A DNA stretch of 45,606 nt from Microbacterium amylolyticum (GTDB taxonomy: Bacteria; Actinomycetota; Actinomycetes; Actinomycetales; Microbacteriaceae): NCBI RefSeq assembly GCF_011046975.1, contig NZ_CP049254.1, forward strand, positions 1 to 45,606, given 5' to 3'. The position numbers and the translations under genes are program-made. Under the pieces are notes generated by a model. The model worked only from the letters and a program-made list of their open reading frames with translations. It had not been told where the DNA came from and ran no database searches. Of this stretch, positions 9,166-15,855 are shown piece after piece. Every line of letters starts with the position of its first letter. Positions within the stretch are counted from its first letter, which is position 1.

Positions 9166-9492
9166 CTACTCCCCCATTCGGCGACCGGGGGCCATCACGC
9201 CAGTACCCACGGGCTGGAACGGCTTCCCGCCGTTGTACTTTTTCTCGAGGCGCTCGACCTCGGCCATGACGGCGCGGTTGATGAAGTCGGTCAGTGATCG
9301 GTGGGGCTCCTGCATCATCGTTCCCATCACAGCGCCGCGCATCCGCGCACTATCGTCTGGGTGCTGCTCGAACGACACCTTCTTGCGCTTTTTAGTCGAT
9401 GCAGGCGCAGCCGGCTGCTGGGGGGTCTTGCCTGTGAGCTGTTCACGGGTCAGTGGGTTGTCGGGATTGTCATCACTGTCGATTGTGTTCAT
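9166..9492 (-). CDS. Ribbon-helix-helix protein resembling pCXC100-type ParB
   Basis: A 108-residue protein with a Pro/Ala/Thr-rich, basic N-terminus (KKRKKVSF) followed by a compact helical domain, RMRGAVMGTMMQEPHRSL to FINRAVMAEVERLEKKY. That arrangement resembles the centromere-binding ParB of Leifsonia plasmid pCXC100, a ribbon-helix-helix dimer. No ParA lies beside it; the plasmid's ParA and another RHH protein are at 23-24 kb. It follows ssb in the same operon, so it may be an operon regulator rather than a partition protein. Family assignment is from memory of the motif. Confidence 0.6.
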   Translation of the reverse strand: MNTIDSDDNPDNPLTREQLTGKTPQQPAAPASTKKRKKVSFEQHPDDSARMRGAVMGTMMQEPHRSLTDFINRAVMAEVERLEKKYNGGKPFQPVGTGVMAPGRRMGE

Positions 9493-9516
9493 GGTGTGTC
9501 CCTTAGTGCTCAGGTG

Positions 9517-10026
9517 TTAGATGGGCTGGTCGTCGCTCGGGATCGCGACGGTTTCCCAGGGATGTGCGGGCGGGGCGGGCGTTTCTGCGCGGCTCGGCCA
9601 GGACGTCTGTGGGTGGAGCGGCATAGGGTCCGCGGCGGGTTCCGCGGGAGCAGCCTCTTTCCGTGCGGTGCCGCGCATCTTCGTTGCCTTCACCTGGTGG
9701 AAGCGGAGGCTGAAAGAAACTTCGCTCGCGTCGATCTTCTGCGATCGGCGGGTCTGCCCGGTCTCTTTATCTGGCCAGACGTCGGTCTGGACGTCGCCGG
9801 TGATGTGCACGCGATCGCCCTTGTGGCAACTCGCGGCGACGTTTTCGGCCATGTCGCCCCACACCTGTACGCGCCAGGCGTTGGGCTCAGCGTCCACCCA
9901 TTCGCCGTCAGCGTTTCGTGTGCGCCGGTTCTCGAGGACGCGGAACCGTGCCATGGCTCGCCCGTTCTGGGCGTAGCGCAGCTCGACTTCTTCAGCGAGG
10001 TTCCCCGCGAAAGTGATGGACGACAT
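9517..10026 (-). CDS. ssb: Single-stranded DNA-binding protein
   Basis: A 169-residue SSB. The N-terminal OB fold is clear: ITFAGNLAEEVELRY, RFRVLENRR and WGDMAENVAASCHKGDRVHITGDV. The Pro-rich linker ends in DDQPI, a shortened and altered form of the usual acidic DDDIPF tip that recruits partner proteins. Plasmid SSBs coat the incoming strand in a new recipient and are typical of leading regions. It sits after a 39-residue gene and before the RHH gene, all on the minus strand. Confidence 0.93.
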   Translation of the reverse strand: MSSITFAGNLAEEVELRYAQNGRAMARFRVLENRRTRNADGEWVDAEPNAWRVQVWGDMAENVAASCHKGDRVHITGDVQTDVWPDKETGQTRRSQKIDASEVSFSLRFHQVKATKMRGTARKEAAPAEPAADPMPLHPQTSWPSRAETPAPPAHPWETVAIPSDDQPI

Positions 10027-10071
10027 GATTACCGCTTTCTCTGCTATTGCCAGTAATGGATGAAAGTAAGG

Positions 10072-10191
10072 TCAGCGCTCGGGGATGACCCAGCAGGTGC
10101 CATCCGGGGTGATGGGTGGGCTTCCGAGGTCGCGCCAGATGTTCACTTCGTGCCATTCCGGCCACGGCGCAAGATTTGGTTCTGTTCCCAT
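10072..10191 (-). CDS. 39-residue small protein upstream of ssb
   Basis: The product begins MGTEPNLAPWPEWHEVN and ends WVIPER, with five tryptophans, hydrophilic, no membrane segment. GAGGG lies 5 bases ahead of ATG 10191, and a palindromic operator-like site lies just upstream, so this is likely the first gene of the ssb operon. The family is unknown to me. Its small size and high Trp content are unusual but the start signals are good. Confidence 0.6.
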   Translation of the reverse strand: MGTEPNLAPWPEWHEVNIWRDLGSPPITPDGTCWVIPER

Positions 10192-10204
10192 CACTCCCTC
10201 TTTT

Positions 10205-10230
10205 CACCTCTAATAGTACCAATAGAGGTG
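10205..10230. promoter_or_regulatory. Operator-like palindrome of the ssb operon
   Basis: Arms CACCTCTA and TAGAGGTG are separated by 10 bases, 14 bases upstream of the 39-residue gene. On the minus strand the spacer contains TACTAT, a plausible -10 box. The related words ACCTCC and ACCTCT occur at the toxin-antitoxin promoter (12272-12312), suggesting one shared regulator. Confidence 0.5.
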
Positions 10231-10237
10231 TTGCTAG

Positions 10238-10489
10238 TTAAGTGAGTGCGGCGATCCGGTCGATGTGGTCGGGTCGGAATCCGGACCAGTGGTCCTGGTC
10301 GGTGCCGTCTTCAACGACACACACGGGCGCTTCGGTGTAACCGAGATCCTGAGTGACGTACTCGCGTGCGTTGGCATCGTCGCGGATGTCGATCTCGTTG
10401 AAGGGAATGCCCTTATCTGCGAGAACGCGCTTGGTCATCGTGCAGCGGATGCAGCTCGGGCCGGTGCTGTAGACGGTCACGGTATTCAT
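10238..10489 (-). CDS. nrdH: NrdH-type glutaredoxin-like redoxin
   Basis: An 83-residue thioredoxin-fold redoxin: VTVYSTGPSCIRCTMTKRVL with the CIRC active site, then FNEIDIRDD and the cis-proline region EAPVCVV. NrdH proteins give electrons to class Ib ribonucleotide reductase, but plasmid copies may serve other partners. Start ATG 10489 has GGAGGAG six bases upstream. It is directly downstream of structured element A, so its expression is probably tied to that element. No ribonucleotide reductase genes are present. Confidence 0.85.
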   Translation of the reverse strand: MNTVTVYSTGPSCIRCTMTKRVLADKGIPFNEIDIRDDANAREYVTQDLGYTEAPVCVVEDGTDQDHWSGFRPDHIDRIAALT

Positions 10490-10511
10490 GGTGTGCTCCT
10501 CCCCCGTATTT

Positions 10512-10717
10512 TTTTGGCCAAGCGGCTCGTCCACGAGCCGATGAGCGTGTGGTGCGTGTCAGGCCCTAGACGTTCCGGGAGTGGCCGACCGAGCGTGCGA
10601 GGGAGAGACGCGGCCGGGGTGTCGCCCGGGCTTGACCCACACCAGCCCCGTAGCCGTTGCTTGCAGCGGCCCAGGGCCACGCTCGTACAATCGGCCCCTT
10701 GGTCCGCTTGGCCAAAA
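10512..10717 (-). promoter_or_regulatory. Structured element A upstream of nrdH (candidate ssDNA promoter or leader RNA)
   Basis: The outer stem is a perfect 14-bp pair, 10512-10525 with 10704-10717, flanked by T- and A-runs. Inside are a small hairpin (CTCG/CGAG, 10526-10537) and an inner helix CCGAT + GAGCGTG (10538-10549) with CACGCTC (10678-10684) and ATCGG (10690-10694). The unpaired bases GTACA (10685-10689) form a bulge. On the plus strand the 3' arm carries TACAAT (10686-10691) with TTGCAG 19 bases before it. The base of the stem is 22 bases from the nrdH start. A GCCCGC/GCGGGC hairpin (10729-10743) abuts it. Elements B and C share the layout but not the sequence. Confidence 0.65.
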
Positions 10718-10743
10718 TACACTCTGCCGCCCGCGCTGCGGGC

Positions 10744-10979
10744 GTCGTTGCCCCGACCTCCGGTGCCGGGGGCCGGTGTCAGCGGTGCGGGCACCTCCGC
10801 GCCGTTTGGCGTGGTGAAGCGTCCGGGGATTCCCAAGGGGGCCGGCGCCTCCTTGGGCTGCCAGAGGCGACCGTTTGTGACGGGCTCAGTAGTAGTGGAG
10901 GTGATCACGGTAATGCTTCTACTGCCGACATCGCTGTACTTGACTGTTTATCGCGCGGTGTAGGCCTGCCCGGCGCCCA
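10744..10979. other. Gap upstream of element A, no confident gene
   Basis: A minus-strand frame opens at GTG 10908 (VITSTTTEPVTNG...) but runs straight through element A and has no ribosome-binding site. I do not call it a gene. The word TEPVTNG is reminiscent of the TGPVTG tails elsewhere. Otherwise I see nothing. Confidence 0.4.
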
Positions 10980-11546
10980 TCACGTCTCTCTCGGATCTGC
11001 CATAGCCTCAGCCGCGAACCAGGCTTGGCGTTCGATCATGCGCTCCCGGACCGCAGACCCCGCACTGAAGATCAGAGTGCCGCTGGCGATCACGCCGAGA
11101 ACCACATCGAGACCCGGCCACCCCTCCTTAGGGAGGATCGATTCCCACATGTTCCATGCCACGACGACTGCGAGAGTCACGGACCCCCCCACCCAGGCGA
11201 ACCAAACATGGTGGCGCAGCGCTGACGCATGGTCATGCGGGCCAGGACCAGACAGGCCAAATCTTACGAACAGCACCAGTGCCAAAAAGAGTGACGACGT
11301 AAGCAGCAGAGGCATGAAGGACGACTCGAAATCGATCCCGAACCACGTGGTAAACAGCGGCACCTCGCCGCTAAATTCAAAGAAGCCAAGGATCATTGAG
11401 GTGAGAACGATGCTCCCGGTCAACGTAAATACGCCGGGCTCGACCTCCCGCTCCAAGTTCTTCATGGCCGTGACTCTCTTCTTCTCTGCCTCGTCCATCG
11501 CGTCACTCGATTCACTCATGTCTTCTGCTTCTCTCAGATTAAGCAT
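10980..11546 (-). CDS. Four-helix membrane protein, unknown
   Basis: A 188-residue protein: charged N-terminus (about 40 residues), then four hydrophobic segments, around FTLTGSIVLTSMILGFF, PLLLTSSLFLALVLFV, VWFAWVGGSVTLAVVVAW and LDVVLGVIASGTLIF, and a short charged C-terminus. GGAGG five bases before ATG 11546 fixes the start. The family is not recognised. It stands alone between element A and the toxin-antitoxin pair on the minus strand. Confidence 0.8.
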   Translation of the reverse strand: MLNLREAEDMSESSDAMDEAEKKRVTAMKNLEREVEPGVFTLTGSIVLTSMILGFFEFSGEVPLFTTWFGIDFESSFMPLLLTSSLFLALVLFVRFGLSGPGPHDHASALRHHVWFAWVGGSVTLAVVVAWNMWESILPKEGWPGLDVVLGVIASGTLIFSAGSAVRERMIERQAWFAAEAMADPRET

Positions 11547-11623
11547 CCGGGCCTCCGTAACCGGGCCAGCGGCCCGGGTGGCCGTTTCCGTTCTGGATGG
11601 TCGCCTGTGGCGTTACAACTGCG

Positions 11624-11968
11624 TCATGATGCACGCAGGTACTCGGTGAGAGCATCGCGGATGACGGCGCTGGCCTTGCGGTGCTCTCGCTTGGCCCGCT
11701 CGGTTAGGGCGCGGTCGAGCTCCTCGGGCAGGCGTACCTGCCGCTTGGGTGACTCGCCCCGCGCAGCGGCTTGGCCGAGGCTGGGGCGGCCGCGACGGAT
11801 CGCTGCATCCAGCTCGGCCAGCTCATCGGCATCGAGGGCAGACTCAACAACGGCACGGCCGCGGCGCGCAGCCTCATCGCCGCTGGAGATCGTGGCGTTG
11901 GGGGAAATGTCAATGTCGCCCCGCTCGTAGCGCTCAGCGCGCTCCTCGGGCGTCTCGCGTACGGTCAT
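11624..11968 (-). CDS. Ribbon-helix-helix antitoxin
   Basis: A 114-residue protein. The acidic N-terminus (TPEERAERYERGDIDI) is likely the toxin-binding arm. The C-terminus has a ribbon-helix-helix DNA-binding domain, KRQVRLPEELDRALTERA, then SAVIRDALTEYL. The start overlaps the stop of the preceding gene by ATGA, the usual coupling in toxin-antitoxin operons. The order toxin first, antitoxin second is like BrnT/BrnA. It probably represses the shared promoter near 12270-12312. Confidence 0.8.
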   Translation of the reverse strand: MTVRETPEERAERYERGDIDISPNATISSGDEAARRGRAVVESALDADELAELDAAIRRGRPSLGQAAARGESPKRQVRLPEELDRALTERAKREHRKASAVIRDALTEYLRAS

Positions 11969-12264
11969 CGCTTCTGCTCCTTCTGTGCGGTCTCAATTGT
12001 GCGGATGATGTGCGGGCGGGCTTCCATCATGTGGAAGATCTGGATCTCGCGGGCGCGGTGATCAACTTCTGCGAAAACCTCGACCTCGGTCCCGTCGACA
12101 GCGGGTCCGATCCATCCGGCCGGGTCCGGTGTCGACGGGATTCGCGATGCCTGGAAGGGGTCCGCCGTCAGGCGGGCCCGGCTGATCGCCGCAAGGGCAT
12201 CGATCCGCTCAAAGCCGTGACGTCGAGCTGAGGCTACGAGGGTGATCTTCCACTTGCCATCCAT
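11965..12264 (-). CDS. Toxin of a type II toxin-antitoxin pair (BrnT-like arrangement)
   Basis: A 99-residue protein starting MDGKWKITLVASARRHGFERI and ending in a helix, IQIFHMMEARPHIIRTI. It has no obvious family motif I can name with certainty. The assignment as toxin rests on size, order and its overlap with a clear RHH antitoxin. An in-frame ATG at 12282 is less likely because it falls in the promoter repeats. RelE/BrnT-fold mRNA interferase is the best guess, unproved. Confidence 0.6.
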   Translation of the reverse strand: MDGKWKITLVASARRHGFERIDALAAISRARLTADPFQASRIPSTPDPAGWIGPAVDGTEVEVFAEVDHRAREIQIFHMMEARPHIIRTIETAQKEQKR

Positions 12265-12269
12265 ACACT

Positions 12270-12312
12270 TATTGTACTCCATAAAGAGGTAAATATGTAG
12301 TCCAATAATGGA
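12270..12312. promoter_or_regulatory. Promoter/operator of the toxin-antitoxin operon
   Basis: AT-rich stretch with repeated words: on the minus strand ACCTCCATTATTGG followed by ACCTCTTTATGGAG. These resemble the palindrome ahead of the ssb operon. RHH antitoxins bind such repeats to autoregulate. Confidence 0.4.
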
Positions 12313-12348
12313 GGTTTTTAGCGCCCCCAGGGGGGGCTCACGCCCGGT

Positions 12349-12486
12349 TCAGTTCCCAACAATTTCATTGGGGTGAGGTGGATCATCCCGGTAGTTGGCG
12401 ATCGCTGCGAGGAGGTCAGGGACGTCGGCGCACCCGGTGAGGTCGAGAAGGTCTCTGATCTCAGACCAGACCAGCTGTCGCGGCAT
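12349..12486 (-). CDS. 45-residue small protein
   Basis: The product starts MPRQLVWSEIRDLLDLTG and ends HPNEIVGN. It is acidic, with one amphipathic helix. GAGGAAA six bases ahead of ATG 12486 supports translation. No known family and no membrane segment. It lies divergently from the 320-residue gene. Confidence 0.55.
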   Translation of the reverse strand: MPRQLVWSEIRDLLDLTGCADVPDLLAAIANYRDDPPHPNEIVGN

Positions 12487-12620
12487 CGCTTTCCTCTCGT
12501 GAAGTTCTGCCCTCATCGTAGAGACGAAGGGCTTTCTGTTTGTCAGAAGCACGGGCAGCGCGCAAGTTCTGGTGAACGTCCCGTGACGTGCGGGATCGGA
12601 TTTGACTGGGGGAGGTAAAC

Positions 12621-13583
12621 ATGGCGGAAGACAATCGGCGGACAAGTGCGCCGCCTGACGCAGCGGTGAATGACCGTGTGGCAGAGGTTGCTTCGCGGAT
12701 GCCATTCGGCAAGACATTCATCGAGGACTATGCCGAGGGCGTGCTGCAGATTGACCTCGGTGCGACCGGTGAGGACGAAGGTCACGACCGTGCAGGAATC
12801 GATGGCACTGGCCCTGAGTACCGGTGGTGGGTGGAGACCCCTTACGGCGACCGTCAGGAATGGTCGGATCTGGGCTTTGACGCCGATCCTACGGAGGTTG
12901 CCACCTGGGTGACCCGCCAAGCGCTGACGCTCAATTCGCCAGCGGCAACGTTCAGACGTGAGATAACGCCCGTGCAGCTTGATGAGCAGCAGATTGACAC
13001 ACTGCGTCACGAGCTTCTTGACTATGCCGAATGGATCAATACGGCAGAGTTCACCGACGCGGAGGTGAGAGATGCGGCCGCTCGCGGGCATCGCCTGGAC
13101 GTCCCTATGGATATGTACACGGGGATTGCGCGGAATCTCCCCGCGGCGGGCGAGGTCCTCTATGTGAACACCGTCGATGAGCGACTGAGCGAAGTGTTTC
13201 ATCGCGCGGGATGGTCGACGGCACCGGACAGTGCCACTCCCCCGCACATGCGGTCGCTTGTAGAGACGGTCGAGAGCCAGATGCTTCGCGTTCGAGTTCT
13301 GGATGCCGCGAATGCCGCACCGGGGTTGTCCCGCACCGCGGCGACAACCGAACAGCTCGCCGGACGGATCAGCGCCCTCGAGACGCATAACAGCAGCCTC
13401 GAGGTCAGGCTCTCCGCGGCCGAGCAAGACTTGGCGCACACACGGTCAGCGCTGATCTCCGTCGCTCGCAAGCTCGATCCGGGAACCGCGCAACGAGAAC
13501 GGCAGCAGGATCCGGCTGCGACGGGGCCGGTCACGGAGGCTCCTGGAACGCCTCGAGCGGCTCCGTCAGTGGGCCCTGCTTGA
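12621..13583 (+). CDS. Unknown 320-residue protein with TGPVT tail
   Basis: A soluble, acidic protein preceded by GGAGG at five bases. The N-terminal two thirds is mixed alpha/beta with RWWVETPYGDRQEW. Residues about 245-285 form a coiled coil (ISALETHNSSLEVRLSAAEQ). The last 25 residues are Pro/Ala-rich and begin TGPVTEAPG, matching the tail of the helicase, the zeta-like toxin and Fic. It is the only plus-strand gene in an otherwise minus-strand block and ends at a strong terminator. No function can be named. The shared tail suggests it is handled like those proteins, for example exported by the conjugation apparatus. Confidence 0.8.
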   Translation: MAEDNRRTSAPPDAAVNDRVAEVASRMPFGKTFIEDYAEGVLQIDLGATGEDEGHDRAGIDGTGPEYRWWVETPYGDRQEWSDLGFDADPTEVATWVTRQALTLNSPAATFRREITPVQLDEQQIDTLRHELLDYAEWINTAEFTDAEVRDAAARGHRLDVPMDMYTGIARNLPAAGEVLYVNTVDERLSEVFHRAGWSTAPDSATPPHMRSLVETVESQMLRVRVLDAANAAPGLSRTAATTEQLAGRISALETHNSSLEVRLSAAEQDLAHTRSALISVARKLDPGTAQRERQQDPAATGPVTEAPGTPRAAPSVGPA

Positions 13584-13597
13584 TCTCAGTGCCTTAG

Positions 13598-13637
13598 AAA
13601 GTGGTCCCGCCCCGTTCTCATGGGGCGGGACCACTTT
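13598..13637. terminator. Strong bidirectional terminator
   Basis: A perfect 16-bp inverted repeat, AAAGTGGTCCCGCCCC and its complement, with an 8-base loop. T-runs are provided on both sides by the AAA/TTT ends. It lies between convergent stops at 13583 and 13642. Confidence 0.85.
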
Positions 13638-13641
13638 GGGT

Positions 13642-14052
13642 TCATGCAGCGGGGTCGTATCGCCGGAACCAGATGTGGTGATTGTCGTCGAGTCGCGATC
13701 CAAAGGTGCGGATTCCGTCAGCGATGTCGATCGTTTCGTCGGTGACAGCAGCGGCTAGCTTGCCGAGGTCGATCCGTACCCGGATGATGCTCATCGAGTG
13801 GGTAAAGCACACTTCAACCGTGTCGTCATCGTCGGCAATGTGGCCGACACCCTCGGAATTGATGACGGCCAGCTCTCCGCGGTTGACGGTCAGGAGCATC
13901 TGCGGAGTAGGGCCGTGTCGGAGTGCTTGGGCGTCGTAATCGGGGTGCGCCTGGGCGAACGTGGTGCGGCCGATGTAAAGAAGTGTGTTGGGGTCAATGA
14001 TGTGAGCGATTGCTCCGCGGGGGCGTGTACCGGTGGGGGTGTTGGTGGTCAT
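13642..14052 (-). CDS. Unknown 136-residue protein under element B
   Basis: The product starts MTTNTPTGTRPRGAIAHI. It is a small, probably beta-rich soluble protein with TLLYIGRTTFAQAHPDYDA and an acidic DDDDTVEV stretch, no membrane segment. I do not recognise it. GAGGGAG before ATG 14052 is a good ribosome site, and element B lies immediately upstream. By position it belongs to the class of small early proteins found in conjugative leading regions, where anti-defence functions are common; that is inference only. Confidence 0.75.
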   Translation of the reverse strand: MTTNTPTGTRPRGAIAHIIDPNTLLYIGRTTFAQAHPDYDAQALRHGPTPQMLLTVNRGELAVINSEGVGHIADDDDTVEVCFTHSMSIIRVRIDLGKLAAAVTDETIDIADGIRTFGSRLDDNHHIWFRRYDPAA

Positions 14053-14066
14053 GTGTCTCTCCCTCA

Positions 14067-14234
14067 TTTTTTTGCCTTGATGGCACGTAGTGCCACAGCG
14101 ACCGCGAGAGTGGAGCGCAACCCTAGCGCCGGGCATGCGTGGCCGAGCGGAGCGAGAGACGCGCGAGACAGGCGCGGCCAGGGTTGCGCGGAGCGGAGTG
14201 GTCGCTATCGTGCCGCAGGCATCACGGCAAAAAA
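14067..14234 (-). promoter_or_regulatory. Structured element B upstream of the 136-residue gene
   Basis: The outer stem is GCCTTGATG (14074-14082) with CATCACGGC (14220-14228), 8 of 9 paired, flanked by seven Ts and six As. Inside: hairpin GGCAC/GTGCC (14082-14094), AGCGACC (14097-14103) with GGTCGCT (14200-14206), and GCGCAACCC (14115-14123) with GGGTTGCGC (14181-14189). On the plus strand the 3' arm carries TTGCGC (14184-14189), 16 bases, then TATCGT (14206-14211), promoter-like. Same architecture as elements A and C; the helices are kept although the sequences differ. Confidence 0.65.
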
Positions 14235-14238
14235 TAGA

Positions 14239-14278
14239 GCCCGTAGGGCGACTGCTGCGGGGGCGCGAAGCGCCCCCG
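14239..14278 (-). terminator. Hairpins between the 214-residue gene and element B
   Basis: Two hairpins follow the upstream gene on the minus strand: a 9-bp CGGGGGCGC stem (14258-14278) and GCCC/GGGC (14239-14249). The second is followed by TCTATTTTTT, which resembles an intrinsic terminator. Equivalent hairpins abut elements A and C. Confidence 0.5.
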
Positions 14279-14400
14279 TCGATCACCGATGGGCGTTCTA
14301 TCGCGCGATCGGGAATGAGGAGTTCTCTCACACGTCGCCGCCGCCGTCCGGAGGGTGGACGGTACGGCGGCGTGGGTCCGGACACGGGTCCGGTGGTATG

Positions 14401-15045
14401 TCAGGGCTCGCTGTTGTCGGCGAGGTCGTAGCCGCCGAGAGGGCTATAACCGGGGACGTGGCGAGAGGCGAGCTTGGATGCGCGGGCGGTGCGGATGGGG
14501 GCACCGTCAACACGGAAAGCCGCGGGATAGTTCTCGTCGATCCACGCGCGACGCTGGGGTGTCATCTCTCTACTTCCCATGCCCCCTCGCAGGTTCCCCG
14601 GGAGGATCGGGAGTTCGCGCCATCCGGCGAATGCATGGTCGTGCCAGGCTTCGACGGCGATGTTCTCGTCGGAGTCGATATGGTGCCACCTGCACCTGGT
14701 GCAGATCGTCATCGTGAGCAGGCCCCCGACGCACAGGCACGCGAGCCGGTTTCCGTCCTGGTCGACGTGCCGCCAGAAGTCGCATCGGAGGTCGGCAGTG
14801 AACTGGAAGAGGTCATGCTCTGGGAGGTCCAAGCGCCCGCCCGTCGCTGAGGGGAACCACATGTGAGTGGCGCGGAGGCTGCCGCGCTTGTCGAGGTGCT
14901 CCTCCTCGCGACGGCGCAGGGCTGCCATTGCTTCGTCTGGGTCGATGTAGCCGCTCGTGAAGTGCAGTGGCAGTCCCTCCCAAACGGGCAGGGCGTCGAG
15001 GTCGGCCTCGATCATCAGCTGGTCGATTGCGGTCATGAGGTCCAT
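14401..15045 (-). CDS. DUF6349-like protein under element C
   Basis: A 214-residue soluble protein. CTRCRWHHI may be half of a metal site. The AVEAWHDHAFAGWRELP block and the ending RHVPGYSPLGGYDL match what I recall of DUF6349, an uncharacterised family of actinobacterial plasmids and phages. GAGGGAGAG lies upstream of ATG 15045. Structured element C precedes it. After its stop, the same frame continues TTGPVSGP, like the TGPVTG tails of other genes here; this may be chance or a lost tail. Function unknown. Confidence 0.7.
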   Translation of the reverse strand: MDLMTAIDQLMIEADLDALPVWEGLPLHFTSGYIDPDEAMAALRRREEEHLDKRGSLRATHMWFPSATGGRLDLPEHDLFQFTADLRCDFWRHVDQDGNRLACLCVGGLLTMTICTRCRWHHIDSDENIAVEAWHDHAFAGWRELPILPGNLRGGMGSREMTPQRRAWIDENYPAAFRVDGAPIRTARASKLASRHVPGYSPLGGYDLADNSEP

Positions 15046-15068
15046 GTGGCTGATCTCTCCCTCTCTTC

Positions 15069-15226
15069 TTTTGCCGTTGAGGCACTGTGTGCCGATCAGG
15101 ATGAGAAGCGGGACAGCAACCCGAAGGGCGGCACCTGTGCCGGCCCAACGCGCCGCTCGCGGGCGCGGTGGGCTTGTGTTCCGCGGAGCATCCGTACAAT
15201 CGCCAAAGGCTCAACGGCTAAGAAAA
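15069..15226 (-). promoter_or_regulatory. Structured element C upstream of the DUF6349-like gene
   Basis: The outer stem is GCCGTTGAG (15073-15081) with CTCAACGGC (15210-15218), flanked by T- and A-runs. Inside: hairpin GGCAC/GTGCC (15081-15093), CGAT (15093-15096) with ATCG (15199-15202), GGATG (15099-15103) with CATCC (15189-15193), and a bulge GTACA exactly as in element A. On the plus strand TTGTGT (15174-15179), 15 bases, then TACAAT (15195-15200). The stem base is about 28 bases from the gene start. Confidence 0.65.
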
Positions 15227-15234
15227 ATCGGGGT

Positions 15235-15250
15235 GCCCGCCTTGGCGGGC
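15235..15250 (-). terminator. Hairpin abutting element C
   Basis: GCCCGCC/GGCGGGC with a 2-base loop, followed on the minus strand by ACCCCGATTTTT. It could terminate the upstream membrane-protein operon and is placed like the hairpins beside elements A and B. Confidence 0.6.
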
Positions 15251-15324
15251 GCGTCCAGTGCGGCACGTGCACTCCAGGCGAGGCACGGGACATCGAGTGG
15301 TGGAGCTGACCGGTATCTTCTAGC

Positions 15325-15855
15325 TCAACGTGCGTCGGACTTCGCCCAGAGCACGCCGGCGACAACCAGAACGATCGGCGTGAGCACGAGCACCGCTACC
15401 GACGTCGGAATTGATGCGGCGACGCGATGCAGCCAATCGTTCACACCACCGAGGAGCACGCCGAGGAATAGCGCCACGGCGGGAACGTATCCGAATAGTG
15501 GCACGTCGTTTCCCGCTCCCCAAAGGCCCCATATTGCCAACGCGATCGACGCCGCGATGCCGGTAAAGAACAGCACCAAAACGACACCTGAGGACGGGAT
15601 GTGCCGCATCACCGAGCCGGGCAATACCAACAACACCAGAGCGGCCCCGCAACTCACGGCGACCCACGCGAGCCACATCACGGTCTTGACTGCCGTAGCG
15701 CCACGGCTGTAGCCGACGTGACGATCACTGACCCACGTCGCTACCGTCGCCGCGGAGAGGGTCCAGATCACCGTCACCGCGGTCAGCACCGCGACCGACA
15801 GCCAGTTCACCCATGTCCAGTCCGTCTCATACGCGAGTGCGGTCTCCCAGGTCAT
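15325..15855 (-). CDS. Five-helix membrane protein, unknown
   Basis: A 176-residue protein, mostly membrane, with five hydrophobic stretches such as WLSVAVLTAVTVIWTLSAA and SVAVLVLTPIVLVVAGVLW. Start ATG 15855 overlaps the stop of the upstream gene (ATGA), so it is translationally coupled. Last gene of a three-gene operon with a larger membrane protein and an HTH protein. Family not recognised. Confidence 0.8.
   Translation of the reverse strand: MTWETALAYETDWTWVNWLSVAVLTAVTVIWTLSAATVATWVSDRHVGYSRGATAVKTVMWLAWVAVSCGAALVLLVLPGSVMRHIPSSGVVLVLFFTGIAASIALAIWGLWGAGNDVPLFGYVPAVALFLGVLLGGVNDWLHRVAASIPTSVAVLVLTPIVLVVAGVLWAKSDAR

Noticed and set aside
10486..10908. 140-residue minus-strand frame through element A
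   Set aside because: No ribosome site, runs through a structured element and into the nrdH start; Pro/Gly-rich composition is typical of chance frames in G+C-rich DNA.
12300..12330. GCGCCCCCAGGGGGGGC as a terminator for the 45-residue gene
   Set aside because: The T-run lies on the wrong side for that gene, and the stem is short.
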